Position numbers and translations under genes: made by a program. From Pyronema omphalodes (lineage: Eukaryota > Ascomycota > Pezizomycetes > Pezizales > Pyronemataceae): a DNA stretch of 64,000 nt. The stretch lies in contig JAJJXM010000002.1 in NCBI GenBank assembly GCA_024516155.1, positions 682,001 to 746,000 on the forward strand. Direction: 5' to 3'. Shown piece by piece: positions 34,953-46,872 of this stretch; position 1 is the first letter of the stretch, and each line of letters opens with the position of its first letter. The notes beneath the pieces are model-generated. The model had not been told where the DNA came from. It worked only from the letters and a program-made list of their open reading frames with translations, and ran no database searches.

Positions 34953-37900
34953 ATGAAGACCTCTGTACTTCTCGGCTTGGCACTTGCTGCCATGGCCCTG
35001 GCCGACACACCCAACATGGTAATCCAATTATTTCTTTTTCATAATACCTGTGTTACTGATTAACTTTTCGAAGGGTGTGGCCAAAGGAAATGTTGCTCCT
35101 CAGAAAGTTGATTTCACTAATGACAAGTCCGGGGACATCAAGCTCGGAAACGCCCAGAAGAAGGACGGACCCAAGCCTGTCATCAAGGACTCTGAGTTGA
35201 AGTCCAAGCCTATCCTTCTACCCCCTCCTCCCCCGCCTCCTCCCGGATACAACTACTACGGTCTCCCGGTCGAGTACAATGACGAGTTTCACAACCACCC
35301 TCACCCCTGGGCTCCCCTCCCTCCTCCCACCCCCCCGATGAAGAAGGAGACCAAGACCCAGGCTCCCGTCAAAAAGGTCAATAAGGGTGGAAACGTCTTC
35401 GAGGCTAAGCCCAAGGTTTCCTCTGACGCAGCCTCCGTTAAGGCTACTCCCACCATCAAGGGTGACCTCAAGTCCAAGGCCCGTGAGAAGGCTACCGAGA
35501 CTGTTAACGCCGAAATCTCCGTTGAAAAGAATGTCTCCAAGAACGTTAACGTTCAGGAAGGAGAGAACGCGGTTGGACCTGCTGGTAAGGGAGCTGCTGG
35601 TAAGGGACCTGCTGCATCAACCCTTGTTGCCCATACCGTCCAGGAGTCTGGTACCACCAAGGTCATGATGTCCCAGGCTACCGGTGCCGCTGCCGCCAAC
35701 TCTCGCTTCTTCCCCGGTGGAGTTATGCCCATGGGTAACGTTGACATGGTTTTCCCCGACATCGTTATCAACAACGCCAACGACATCAACAACGCCAACG
35801 AGAATCAGAATCAAGTTGCCGCTGCTAACGAGAACGCCAACTTGAACCCCAACAATGCTGCTAACCAGAACGCTAACCAGAACTTCAATGAGTTCACTGA
35901 GGTTAAGGAGTTCCAGGAGTTCAACGAGCAGCAGTTCGCCGAGAACCACTTCAACTTTGAGGAGAAGAACTTCTACCTTCTCAACGGTCCTGGCCCCACT
36001 GCCACTATTGTCCGCGAGATTGAGGTCCCCGTTACCAAGACCGTTGCCGTCACCGAGGTTGTCCACGGACACACCACCGTCGCTAACCGCCCCGTCACCG
36101 AGACCGTTGTTATTGAGCAGGTCCAGACCGTCCGCGTTCCCGGTGAGACCGTTATTGAGCAGGTTGCCCAGAAGACCGTGGTTGAAGAGGTTCGTGTTCC
36201 TGGTGAGACCCTCGTTCAGTACAAGACCATCGTCGAGGAGGTCCAGCTTCCTGGCGCAACCATCGTTGAGGAGATTTACGACTACAAGACCGTAACCCTC
36301 CCTGCACAGACCGTTGTTGAGCAGGTCGAAATTCCGGGTGCCACTGTCGTTCAGTACGCCACTGTCACCCTTCCTGTTCAGACAGTTGTCGAGAGACTCC
36401 CTGCCGAAAAGATTGTTGAGCAGGTCTACGCTACTGCGACTGTCACTGCACACATTCCTGGTCAGACCGTCATTGAGAAGGAGTATGTCCGTGAGGCCGT
36501 ACCCGTCTACGAGACCATTTACCAGGAGAAGATTGTTTCTGGACAGCCTGTTGAGGTTCCCGTCACCAAGATCGAGCAGGTTATTGTCACCAACGTTGTC
36601 GAGAAGACCATCGCCAATGAGGTCCACGTCACCAAGTACGCCACTGAGCAGGTTGAGGTCCCTGTCCCTGTCACCCGCACAGTTGTCGAGACTGAGGTGA
36701 TCAACGGAGAGAAAGTCGAGGTTCCCGTTACTATTGTTGAGAAGGTTCTCGAGACTGTTGCGCCTGTCACCCACACTGTCATCGAAACCGAGAGGATCAA
36801 CGGAGAGAATGTCGAGGTCCCCGTTACCGTCGTCGAGTACGCCACCAAGGTTGAGAAGGTTATCGAGACTCCTGCGCCTGTCACCCGCACTGTCATCGAA
36901 ACCGAGAAGATTAACGGAGAGAACGTCGAGGTCCCCGTTACCGTCGTCGAGTACGCCACCAGGGTCGAGAAAGTCATCGAGACTGCTGCCCCTGTTACTG
37001 TTATCGAGAACTCGGTTGAGGAAGTCGAGCACTTCGTCACTCGCACTGTTATCGAGACCATGGGCGGTGTGGAGGTCCCCGTCACTCATGTCGAGTGGGC
37101 CACCGAGCTAGTCGAGGTTCCCGTTACCAGAGTCCAGGAGGTTGCTGCAGTTGAGACTGTCTACGAGGACCGTTTCGTTACCGAGGAGGCTTGCGCCGAG
37201 GAGGTTTGCACGGAGGAGGCTTGCGCGCCTATCGTCGAGGCCCCGTTGATGCAGCACCTTAACGGAACCGTCTACCAGCCCACTCCCGAGCTCTATGAGA
37301 CTTTGAACACGCCTGTGCAGGCTGGAAATGCCCTTCAGGTTGATGCTGATGGATTCGTCTACCAGCTAACTGAGGAGGCCTATGCCAATGCTCAGGCTAG
37401 TGTTGAAGTCTTCGAAGACTCTGAGGTTGCTGCCCCCGTTCAGGCGGTTGCCGAGGCCGTTGCCGATGTTGAGATTGTCACCCCCGCCTGCCCCGTTCAG
37501 CAGCGCCCTAACGGTGAGGTCTACATCCCTACCGAGTGCCCCGAGGCCGTCGAGGCTGTCGCCCCCGTTGCGGCCGTTGCTGAGGCCGTTGCCAACGTTG
37601 AGATCGTCACCCCCGCCTGCCCTGTCCAGCAGCGTCCCAACGGCGAGGTCTACATTCCTACCGAGTGTCCCGAGGCCGTCGAGGAGGTTGTCGCTCCCGT
37701 CGAGGAGGTTGTCGCCCCCGTTGAAGAGGTTGTCGCTCCCGTTGAAGAGGTTGTCGCTCCCGTTGAGGCCGTTGCCGAGGCCGAGGCCGATGTTGAGATC
37801 GTCACCCCCGTCTGCCCCGTCCAGCAGCGCCCCAACGGAGAGGTTTACATCCCTACCGAGTGCCCCGAGGTCGTCGAGGTTGCCGCCCCCGTTGAGGCAG

Positions 37901-39255
37901 TTGCTCAGGCCGTTGCCAACGTTCAGATCGTCACCCCCGTCTGCCCCGTCCAGCAGCGCCCCAACGGCGAGGTCTACATTCCTACTGAGTGCCCCGAGGT
38001 CGTCGCTCCTGTTGCTGAGGTTGTCGAGGAGGTTGAGGACATTGAGGTTGAGGACATTGAGGTTGAGGAGTTTACTGCCCCTATTGCCGCTCCCATTGCC
38101 GCTCCTGTTGAGGAGGTCTTTGAGGACGTTGAGGAGGTAGCTTTCCCCGTTGCCGCCCCTGTCTTTGAGGACGTCGAGGAGGTTGAGGAGGTCTTTGAGG
38201 ACGTTGAGGAGGTAGCTGTCCCCGTTGCCGCCCCTGTCTTTGAGGACGTCGAGGAGGTTGAGGAGGTCTTTGAGGACGTTGAGGAGGTAGCTGTCCCCGT
38301 TGCCGCCCCTGTCTTTGAGGACGTCGAGGAGGTTGAGGAGGTCTTTGAGGACGTTGAGGAGGTAGCTGTCCCCGTTGCCGCCCCTGTCTTTGAGGACGTC
38401 GAGGAGGTTGAGGAGGTTGAGGAGGTTGTCGCCCCCATTGCCGCCCCCGTCGCCGCTCCCGCTGACTGCCCTGAGGCTGTCACTCCTGTTGCTGAGGTCG
38501 TCGAGGCAGTTGAGGACGTTGAGGTTGAGGAGTTTGCTGCCCCCATTGCCGCCCCCATTGCCGCTCCTGTTGAGGAGGTCTTTGAGGACGTTGAGGAGGT
38601 TGTTGCTCCTATTGCTGCCCCAGCCACTGCTGCTCCCGTTCAGGAAGTCGCCGCACCCGTTGCCGCACCTGTTGCTGCTGCCCCCGTTGAGGAGGTCGCC
38701 GCACCTGTTGCCGCACCTGCTGCTGGTGCTCCTGTCGAGGCGGTCGCTGCCCCCATTGCCGCCCCTGCTGAATGCCCCGAGGACGTCGAGACCATTGAGG
38801 TCGCTGAAGACGGAGAGGTTGAGCTTGAGGGTGTTGCTACCCTCATGGCTGCTTCCCCTGCCGCTGGTCCCGCCGCTGGTCCCATCTCTGGCGGTGCTGC
38901 TCCTGTTGCCCCTATCGCTGGCGGCGACATCCCTGTTGCCCCCATCGTCGCTGGTGATGCCTCTGGCGTTGCTGGTACCGACTCTGCCGTCCCTGCTGGC
39001 TCTGCCATGGACGGTGCCATGGGCGGTGCCATGGGCGGTGCTATGGGCGGTGCTATGGGAGGTGCTATGGGAGGTGCTAGCACTTATCCTTCCAGCAACT
39101 CTGGAGCTGCTGGTGTCGAGGAGATTGATGAGTATGTGTACCCCGAGGGATACAATGCGAACAGCCCTGCCTTCACCGGTATGGCTGGACAGACCCAGGC
39201 GACTTTCACCAGCGCCCTTGCCGTCGCTGTATTCATTGGTTCTTGGTTCTTGTAA
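34953..39255 (+). CDS. Large repeat-built, secreted, probably GPI-anchored surface protein (2 exons)
   Basis: Exon 1 is 34953-35018 and exon 2 is 35074-39255, with a 55-nt intron (GTAATC donor, CTGAT branch, CGAAG acceptor). The product is 1415 residues. Exon 1 encodes a signal peptide (MKTSVLLGLALAAMALA). Next come a Pro run (about 72-80), an Asn/Gln-rich part (about 255-310), long Val/Thr/Glu repeats such as VTRTVIETEKINGENVEVPV (about 330-730), a small Cys cluster (CAEEVCTEEAC), six NGxVYxPT-type units, four of them as CPVQQRPNGEVYIPTECPE, then acidic FEDVEEV repeats, VAAP repeats and an MGGA run. The last 18 residues are hydrophobic after a Gly/Ser/Asn-rich stretch, as in GPI signals. Adhesin or structural cell-wall role is inferred from architecture; no family is recognised. 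Strong codon bias suggests high expression. Confidence 0.88.
36761..36990 (+). repeat. 114-bp coding repeat, two copies
   Basis: Two adjacent copies with a 114-bp period (starts at about 36761 and 36875) encode 38-residue units around TVIETExINGENVEVPVTVV. The unit decays into related Val/Thr/Glu-rich sequence upstream and downstream. Confidence 0.75.
37471..37998 (+). repeat. Four copies of the CPVQQRPNGEVYIPTECPE coding unit
   Basis: Units begin near 37471, 37597, 37792 and 37921. Each encodes EIVTPxCPVQQRPNGEVYIP followed by TECPE, with two cysteines per unit. Spacing varies because VEEVVAP pentad-like inserts of different number separate them. Two degenerate forms lacking cysteine (QHLNGTVYQPT and DADGFVYQLT) precede the first unit. 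Confidence 0.8.
38111..38415 (+). repeat. 75-bp tandem repeat, four nearly identical copies
   Basis: The GGTAGCT core recurs at 38136, 38211, 38286 and 38361, an exact 75-bp period. Copies are almost identical at the DNA level and encode the 25-residue acidic unit containing FEDVEEVAVPVAAPV. This suggests recent expansion by slippage or unequal exchange. Confidence 0.85.
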
Positions 39256-39266
39256 ATATCCCCTCA

Positions 39267-39322
39267 GTGAGTACCCCTTTCCAATACATCTCCAAAATGC
39301 GGTAATTGCTAACATTCAATAG
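39267..39322 (+). other. Probable intron in the 3' UTR of the surface-protein gene
   Basis: GTGAGT at 39267, GCTAAC at 39308-39313 and AATAG ending at 39322 form a canonical 56-nt intron starting 11 bases after the stop codon. A junction so close to the stop should not trigger nonsense-mediated decay. Confidence 0.55.
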
Positions 39323-40205
39323 AAAGTAATTTGTTTTTTTTCGGTTGGAAGGCGTTTGTGTGGGGCGTTGGTGATTCCGGTTACGGTGGTTGGAGTTATA
39401 TCCAGAAACCGTTTTTGGTTTCTAACGCTCATTCTAAAGGGTGTTTTTTCTGTGCTTGAGACATGTAAATAGTTACGTGACCGAAGACACTTTTTCACCC
39501 TTCGCATTGATGTTCCCAAGCGGTACTGTGAATCAAACAATGTGTCGTTTCCTCGCGTCTGTAGTAAACGCAGTCAGATACCCATTTAGATCCACGGATT
39601 AGGTAAGAGCACAAACTCAAGAGTGAGTATTATATATAGAAATCCCGGTTTTTTCGAGCTTTATTATCTTTTGTCGACATACTCTGGGTGGTGAATGATG
39701 GTGGGTGATGGATGGCATGGTTGCCATGGTGAAGGAGGGTGAAGGATGGCTGTTGGAACGCGTACATACGCGCGTGTCGGTGACGTCGATTGCCAGAATG
39801 ATGTTACACAAGCGCTCATCTACATAAGCACAGCCTCTTCGCTAAAGCTCTTTTAGGCTTAGTGTCCATACTGTCGACTCATCAACCCCCACTCGCCCTG
39901 TCCCCACCGCAATCGTAAGGCCACAGGCTGGGTCTGACGCATCGGACAGCTAAAGTTTCACAGGTAGAAATGTGAAGCCACCATAACGATGCCAGTTATA
40001 CCAGCCTTGCGATTTGCCTGGGAGAGCAAAGCAGACAAGAACGGAGCTTTAGTGGCAAATCACGATAAAACTTCTTCTCCGCAACACCTCACCTCAACTA
40101 CGATTATTTCCACTGAAGAGACAGGCGATTCCAATCAAATGCGAAGTTGAATCACCAAGAGAACAGACTCTCCGTCAAAAGACAGAACCAAACACCAGTT
40201 TCAAC
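39323..40205. other. Intergenic, no gene seen
   Basis: 3' flank of the surface-protein gene and promoter of the F-box gene. Only short frames are present. GGTGGTGAATGATGGTGGG and similar G/T-rich repeats lie near 39680-39750. Confidence 0.5.
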
Positions 40206-42167
40206 ATGCCGGAAGCATCAATCACCAGTCTTCCTCCAGAGCTATTGTAAGCTTCCTCAGCTATACATTTCTTTTACAATCTCCTTTGTGAAATAAGATT
40301 CTTGTAGATCACATGAATGAGCTCCAGAAAGCTTCGCTTGTATCCTGTAGCTCTGGTTTGATCTATTCTGTGTACATTTACCTTCTGGTCCCAAGAACTA
40401 CCCTTCTCCGACGTCACCAGCGTAACTTTGGAGCTTACGATAAAAAACAAGTCAAGATTTCACTAATAATCTCCGAATAGTGACAATGTCCGTTCACATC
40501 TTGTTCGGCACGACTTGACGGTCCTGGCCCGTACTTGCAAGGCCATGAACAGGATAGTTCAATATTCCCTCTACTACCATGCCGAGATTGAAGGTTTCGA
40601 TAAGCTGCACCGTTTCCACCGCACACTCATGATGTGTCAAGACGACAAAACTGGCCTTCTGATTCGAAAAAGCGTTCAGCATCTGAAATTAGTCCTTGAT
40701 CCGGAGAAGGAAAACCAAGAAAGTAGTGAACGGCCAACCGCCGCGGTATTAGCAAGAGAAATCTCAATGTTTGTTAAGTTGGTACTCCGATCCTTATAGA
40801 TAACCGTTTAGCTTATTATTATTCTACAGTCAATTTCCTGGGATCCAAATTCAGCTTCTCATCAAGAATGCAACTTGTTCACGCCAGCCAATTTCCTCTT
40901 TCGCTGACCATGAATTCCGACGAGTCACGTCTTTAGTCTTAGAAACAGGACCACCAGCACTTTGCACCCTTCCTAAAGCACCACATGTGCCACCGCCAAT
41001 GATATTCAACGGTTCCACCGCCCGACTAATGCGTCAAACCCCTCTTCAAGAGCACGGCTGCTATCCCAGCCGGGAGTTCTGGTCCGCAATATTCAACGGC
41101 TACAGCTTCCCTGGTATATCCCATATCATCTATACCAAAATATCCCTCCAATATCTAACCTCTCTAGACCTTAAAGAGTTTAACCTCCAGCATATGCAAT
41201 GTATCGGCATCGGCAAATTCCCAGTAATCTTCGAACCCTCTGACCTTACACTCCTTAGCAACCTCGAAAAACTCATCGTAACCGCAGCCCCAGAACTCGA
41301 TAGTGCAGTTCTTCTCGGTGCCTTACCATACGCTACAAAACTAAAGCACCTAGAACTCCGTAATCTTGCTTCAATCTACCACGAAAATCTCGCTGCATTA
41401 CTTCCCATCGCTCTCCCTAATCTAAACTGGCTTACCCTGCATTTATCCCCCAACAACTATAGCGCAGAACGAGAGTTCAAGAAACTCAGAAGCATTGACC
41501 CGCTGACTAATGTAGACCCTGATGTTGAGTTGGTCCATCTTTGTGAAATCTTTAGAGTACATGGAAAAAATACCCCCCATTTGGATCTGTACTTTCCCTA
41601 TGCATGTCGTGAGATTTTTCTTTCCCTCCAGGAACGTATTAAAGTTGCTGGGTACATCTCAGGAAATGGCGACCATCTAGATCGTCTCAGCACCAAAAAA
41701 GCCATTCAAGAACACCGGAAGATGCTCCAAGAAGATCGTTTCAAAGATGCTGTCGAGGAGAACATCAAAGCAGCTAAAAAGGAAGGAAAGATTAAGGATA
41801 TCTTAGTTGCAGAATACGAAGAGCAGCAGAAGCTGTTGCATCGACAAAGAAAGATTAAGCAAGAGAGATGGACTAGGGTATTGAGGATTGGGAATCAGTT
41901 TTGTAGAGGTTGCTACAAGAAGGCTACTTGGGAGGAGTTGGGATTGTTGGCGGGATTGGATGAGGAGGGTATTACTTGGTGGCTTGGGTGTAAGTGATTG
42001 TTCTGGATGGAGGGTTGCCGTTTGACTAACGGGTTATGATAGATGAACGTGATAATCTTGGGGGTAAATATTCGGCCGGAAAGGGGGATATCGAGTCCTC
42101 GTATGATCAGTTATTTCCGGGATGCAACAAAAGGAGGACAGTAATGCGAGATATGAACAGCCTATAG
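40206..42167 (+). CDS. F-box protein with leucine-rich region (4 exons)
   Basis: Substrate adaptor for an SCF ubiquitin ligase. Exons 40206-40246, 40481-40768, 40830-41989 and 42043-42167; introns are 234, 61 and 53 nt. The product is 537 residues. Splicing intron 1 joins SLPPEL to FDNVRSHLVRHDLTVLARTC, a full F-box at residues about 7-40; intron 2 uses a GTTTGT donor, also used in the MRE11 gene here. Intron 3 (GTAAGT, GACTAAC, GATAG) replaces an apparent early stop with a 42-residue tail ending MRDMNSL. The middle has leucine-rich-repeat-like strands (LKHLELRNLA, NLNWLTLHLS) for substrate binding. The last quarter is Lys/Glu-rich helical (about 400-480). The target is unknown. The exon 1 junction was chosen because it restores the F-box; transcript data would settle it. 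Confidence 0.82.
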
Positions 42168-42515
42168 GAGCAGGGAGATACTTATGGAACATTGGAGATT
42201 CTTTGATGAGCAGATCTGAAATTCTTGAATGGGGAAAATATGTGGTGAAATAGTAGTGAGATAAATACGAGCGGATGAAATGTTGTGAAACAAAGATTTT
42301 GCCGGTAGCCAATGTTATTATAAACACTGCTCGGCAAAAAAATCAAGTATTTTGTTATTCGCTTCCAAAAAGCAATGAAAAGGTAGAATTACCGCCGCTA
42401 ATAATCACATCCGTCCTCAATTCTGTCAAACAAATTGTGACATACGATTCTTTGCTCATTTTAAATACTTTTTTAATTTAATTCATATTGTACAAACACC
42501 TTTTGTAAGCATAAA
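42168..42515. other. Spacer between F-box gene and tRNA
   Basis: AT-rich 3' flank of the F-box gene. No other feature seen. Confidence 0.5.
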
Positions 42516-42589
42516 TCCCCCGTGGCGCAATTGGCTAGCGCGTCTGACTGTTAATCAGGAGGTTGGTGGTTCAAGCCCACCCGGAGGAG
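42516..42589 (+). tRNA. tRNA-Asn (GTT anticodon)
   Basis: A 74-nt cloverleaf without intron: acceptor arms TCCCCCG and CGGAGGA, D-stem GCGC/GCGC around AATTGGCTA, anticodon stem TCTGA/TCAGG with loop CTGTTAA (anticodon GTT), variable AGGTT, and T-arm GGTGG-TTCAAGC-CCACC. The discriminator is G; CCA is not encoded, as usual in eukaryotes. The acceptor stem has one C4-A69 mismatch. Internal A and B boxes are normal. Confidence 0.93.
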
Positions 42590-42591
42590 TA

Positions 42592-42597
42592 TTTTTT
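42592..42597 (+). terminator. RNA polymerase III terminator (T6)
   Basis: Six T residues begin three bases after the tRNA discriminator, with a second T8 run a few bases on. This is the expected Pol III stop for the tRNA-Asn gene. Confidence 0.75.
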
Positions 42598-45500
42598 GAT
42601 GTTTTTTTTCCCATCAATTCACCAATAAATATCTTCGAACACTGCTTCTGCTAAATCTTATCAATCATCATGCTTCTTTTTATATTTCGAAGGCTTTTAT
42701 GAGAGATATCATCTATCAGTAGCAGAGGGTTGGTACACTACCGCATGACTGAATCGTGTTACAGTCATGCATATGGTATCACTCGGGTCATTATACGGTA
42801 AAGAAGATTTCCTATGCCAACAGTTATATGGTCTAGATAACTATTTGATCTACCATACAGCTTTGGTCAAACTATGCCGAGTCTTCGGACCGACTAACTA
42901 CCCTCTATGCCGAGAGAATATTTCCTCTTTCACCCTGAAAGAAATGCCCCCTTCGAAGCGTCAACTACTGGTAGAATAGCCACCCTCCCAGGAAGCAGTA
43001 CAGAACCTCTATGAATGACATTAAGTAATAGAGACCATCTTTACTCCTATGTACATGGTGCTTACTATAAATTTCACCAATGTCCCCCTCTATTGCTGGT
43101 TCCATCGAGAGATACATGTACAGAGCAAAGCTTATCTCGGCCAGAGGATACTCAGATATGGCGTACAACCCGCTCAATATGGAACCTGTGGTATAGGCTC
43201 GGATATTTGCTAGTTTTTGCCACTATGTTCAGGTGGAAATGTATTAAAACTTCATTTGGTTGGATTCAGTTTAATGTATCGGGATGAGATACTGATGGAA
43301 ATCACGATTAATCACTATCAGCATATAACCTGTGAAGGAGCTGGAAGCCTCTGCGGTACAACTAGCCAGATTCTAGTAGACCATTGAAAGGTGTAAATGG
43401 GTTAGTTTAGGCACGTTATGACTTCTAAGTAAAGTCATCTGCATGATATTGCCTCCGCTATAACCTCTGTTGTAACCTCCATCTCCAAACACCTCCGAAA
43501 ATCTTAACGCCATGGCACAGATCACACTAGCCACCAACAACCGCAACATGTTTTCATAGACGTTGTTAGTCAAGTTCCCGCACGCATCGCAAAAAGGATT
43601 AGTTGCTCCGTGAAGTATCATAAGATAATATAATACGTGAAGGAAATAGTGCAGAAGTATAGTATCACCAGCACAATCGACAAGCAGGAGACTGATGTTC
43701 GGAGACAATTTCCACTCGGGGCAATTCCTGCTGCCATATATATCCGACCAGGGTCCCGGTATTTTAAGTGATCGGAGACACCAGAATCGGGATACCTGGG
43801 TGGAGGTACTCGCAGATGCAGGGTGAATATTCCGGCGGTGTTCGGCATGTTTGGAGTCAACCGGGAACCTTGAGGAAAAGGATGCTGGAGTACATTACGC
43901 TGAGAGGCTACCAGGTACATATATTGAAGAATGAACCTTTGGATGAAGGTCTAAGTGGAGGATGAGGGGGCTCTTTAGTGACATTTATTTAATTGTTGCT
44001 TTTAAGGCGGAAGGTGGATGGTGGATTCCATATTTAACGTCATAGGGCGGGAGAAAGCGTATGGGTCGACCGTAGTAAACTGTGGGTCTCTAAAGGAGCG
44101 GGATATTTGTATAGCGCCGTCATACTCGAAATAGAGTGCATATGCCGCTATGGTAAATCCATTTATCTGAAACAAATAAGATAAAAGCTGTATCTAGTCT
44201 GTGCGTACAGTCATAGAGACCTATAAGGTGAGATTCAATCTTGATCAGTCCACATTTCGACGAATTCCTATGTACAAAATAATCAGTCAGGCCTTCAGTC
44301 GCCCACTTTCATCGGTGATGCTTAGGGTGACTACATTTTCGGTATGCATAGCGAGAGGGTGTTGGGTTTCTCTCAAGGTTGTAGAGGGTGCAATGTCTAC
44401 TGTGCAGTGCCCTTTGACTTTGGTGCGGAAAAGATGCGTAGCACTGAAATAGATAGAAAATCTATGGGTATATGGTGTTTATTTGTTTATTTGTTTGCTT
44501 GTTTCAGTCATACAACGTTCGAGAAGGCCCTATGCAGGATAACAGAAGCCGCGATTCTGTCCTCGTGAGTTGTGACCAAGACCATATAGTGAGCCCCCCT
44601 ATCTCTTGCAGTCTTCTTCCCAATAACAAACTCCCAAAAGGAAAATGAGACTAAGTAATGAAGTAAAGTGAGAAAAAAAAAGACAGTTATCCTAGGTTAC
44701 CTTTAATAGAAATCAGTTTCACAGCAGTCGAAAAAGTGGAAAAGAAATTTCTGTGTCCCCAAGCATGTCAAATCGGGTTCCTCGAAAATAGCGCCTGCCA
44801 ACCTATTTTGCAGCCAAGAAAAAAATGTAGAATCACATCTATGAGCTTTAGACCGCAGTGATGGATTATGAATTTAACCGCAGACTTACAAGACAAAGCA
44901 CTATTGTTTCTAAATCATCAATCGCTTAGGGTAAAACACGTTCAGTGCATGTAAATGTAGATAAAGGATTGGGGCATCCTTTGTTGACTTCAAATTATTT
45001 TGTTTCAGTTCACGGGACTTATGCAAGCCGCGATGCTTAAAGCCGAGTGATATTATGAAATATGGAGGCAGGTTCAGTTTATGAACCGTTTTTCACTTAC
45101 TGGAGATCTTCCAGAAACTGTTATGGCTTGAAAGCCTCATCAATAATTAATTTAAAGATGCATATCCTCCCCGGTCTTTATATAGTCTCACAATTATCTT
45201 CAAACCGGGACAGCTGTGGTCTGTAATATCACAAAATTTAATTGCCGTTTCCAGAGAGAGCTACAGCCAGTGAGATGACTGATAACCAGGATTATGGGTT
45301 TGCTGGCTGTAGAGACAGTTAGACTGATCAAAGTAGGGTAGTCCAAGTACTTATTATAGGCGGCGTCTAGCGGTACTGTATGTATTGGTCAATACCAGAG
45401 GTTTTAATACAGATAAAGATCATGTTTCACATTTCTTTTGAACATCTTGCTTGGTAGTTTCCAACTCTTATCAAAGCGCTATCGAGTAATTACATCAACT

Positions 45501-46527
45501 CTAGAGATTCTATGCGGTGACAGAATCACGTGTATTAAGAACCAACAGCAAAATTGCATAATAAGAAACATCTTATAAAACCCGATCAAAGACCATAGTC
45601 ACAGGATCCATTTGAGATTGCATAACGGAGCGGTAACCTGGCCATGAATCATTATTTATAAACACCTCTAAAATCGACTTAACCAAAATAAGAAAGATTA
45701 TTTATAACAATGCTGATAAAACGATCAGCCAGGGCATCCAAAATTCCCGTTCACAGGGAAAATCCCGGGTACAAAATTCGGAAAGAATATATCCGGCTTC
45801 AAAAGCTGTTAATTGTGCATACTTATGGGCTTTCAAGGCTTTACGGGCTGCAGATAAAACTTTATTCTCATATACCAAACCTCATCAGCTGTATGCATAT
45901 GTGAAAGGAAACTACGTAGGATACTAGATCAATCAATATGCGAAGTGGCACGGACATCATGGACTAATATATTCAGCCTTAAGTCTGTCCCGGTGATATG
46001 TAAATGGCCCGGTCAATTTATGTACAACTACGGCCCTATAAAGTACATATATCAAACTTACATGGGAGAACCATGCCTGTCATTCAAGTTCGGATGAACC
46101 CTCGAAAGAATTTGACAAATAAACACTCACAGTTGATATCCACTTTTTGTGCACGTGCGACGCCTACAGGATTTTGAAGTAGTAACAAGCTCTCAGATAA
46201 AGCGCTTCTGTTTTGGAACTGTCTTGACGAGACAGTTTTACAGATGAAAATATTTATGCCGTCGGATCATGCACTTGATGTAGCTAGAAACCTGGGCTCC
46301 CGAAATGAATGCATAGGCGTGGTTCTTACCGCCCGTAACCCATGCCGTTTCTGAATCAGACGCGCATGAAGTCAGAAACTTCTGTTGCAGTTTGAAAATC
46401 ATTATGCTAATATCTTTTCAACACCGGGTTCCAAGTAATCTTTATTTCAGACTCTGTAGAAATAATCTAGTGCATCACGGCTATTCACCGGTCCTTCGTA
46501 AGCCGCATCCTGGTGAACCCGGAGCTC

Positions 46528-46580
46528 CCGAAATGCAGTATTAGTTAAGCGTTAAAGTCTGTAAATCGACTGCATTTCGG
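46528..46580. repeat. Perfect 12-bp inverted repeat
   Basis: CCGAAATGCAGT at 46528-46539 is matched by its exact reverse complement at 46569-46580, with a 29-bp spacer. A related GCTCCCGAAATG also occurs near 46296. It may be a hairpin or a decayed terminal inverted repeat; no target-site duplication was identified. Confidence 0.55.
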
Positions 46581-46872
46581 TTTATTGTATACCCGTTACA
46601 CGTCACACGGCGGATACGCGCTAGTTGTCTACGTAACCTTCTACAGATCTACCAAGGTAGTGCGAAGCGGGGTGGGTATCTGGTGGATCGTGAGCTTTGA
46701 GGGTTTGTCGAGAGTGACAGCGAGACGCGTAGAACAGAGGAGCTTAGAGGATCAGGGCGGGTAATAACAGCACGTGTTGAAAGGCACGTGTTCCCGAGAG
46801 CTTGAGCTTCGAGCTGCGGCCCATCCCTTTATCTCCGGTTAACCCTGCTCTCCGAATCTTATTTTCACCATT

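Noticed and set aside
35617..39315. Two long minus-strand frames (490 and 649 codons) opposite the surface-protein gene
   Set aside because: They are antisense shadows of biased repeat codons; they read as Asn/Asp/Gly/Leu/Arg strings, while the plus strand has signal peptide, intron and GPI tail.
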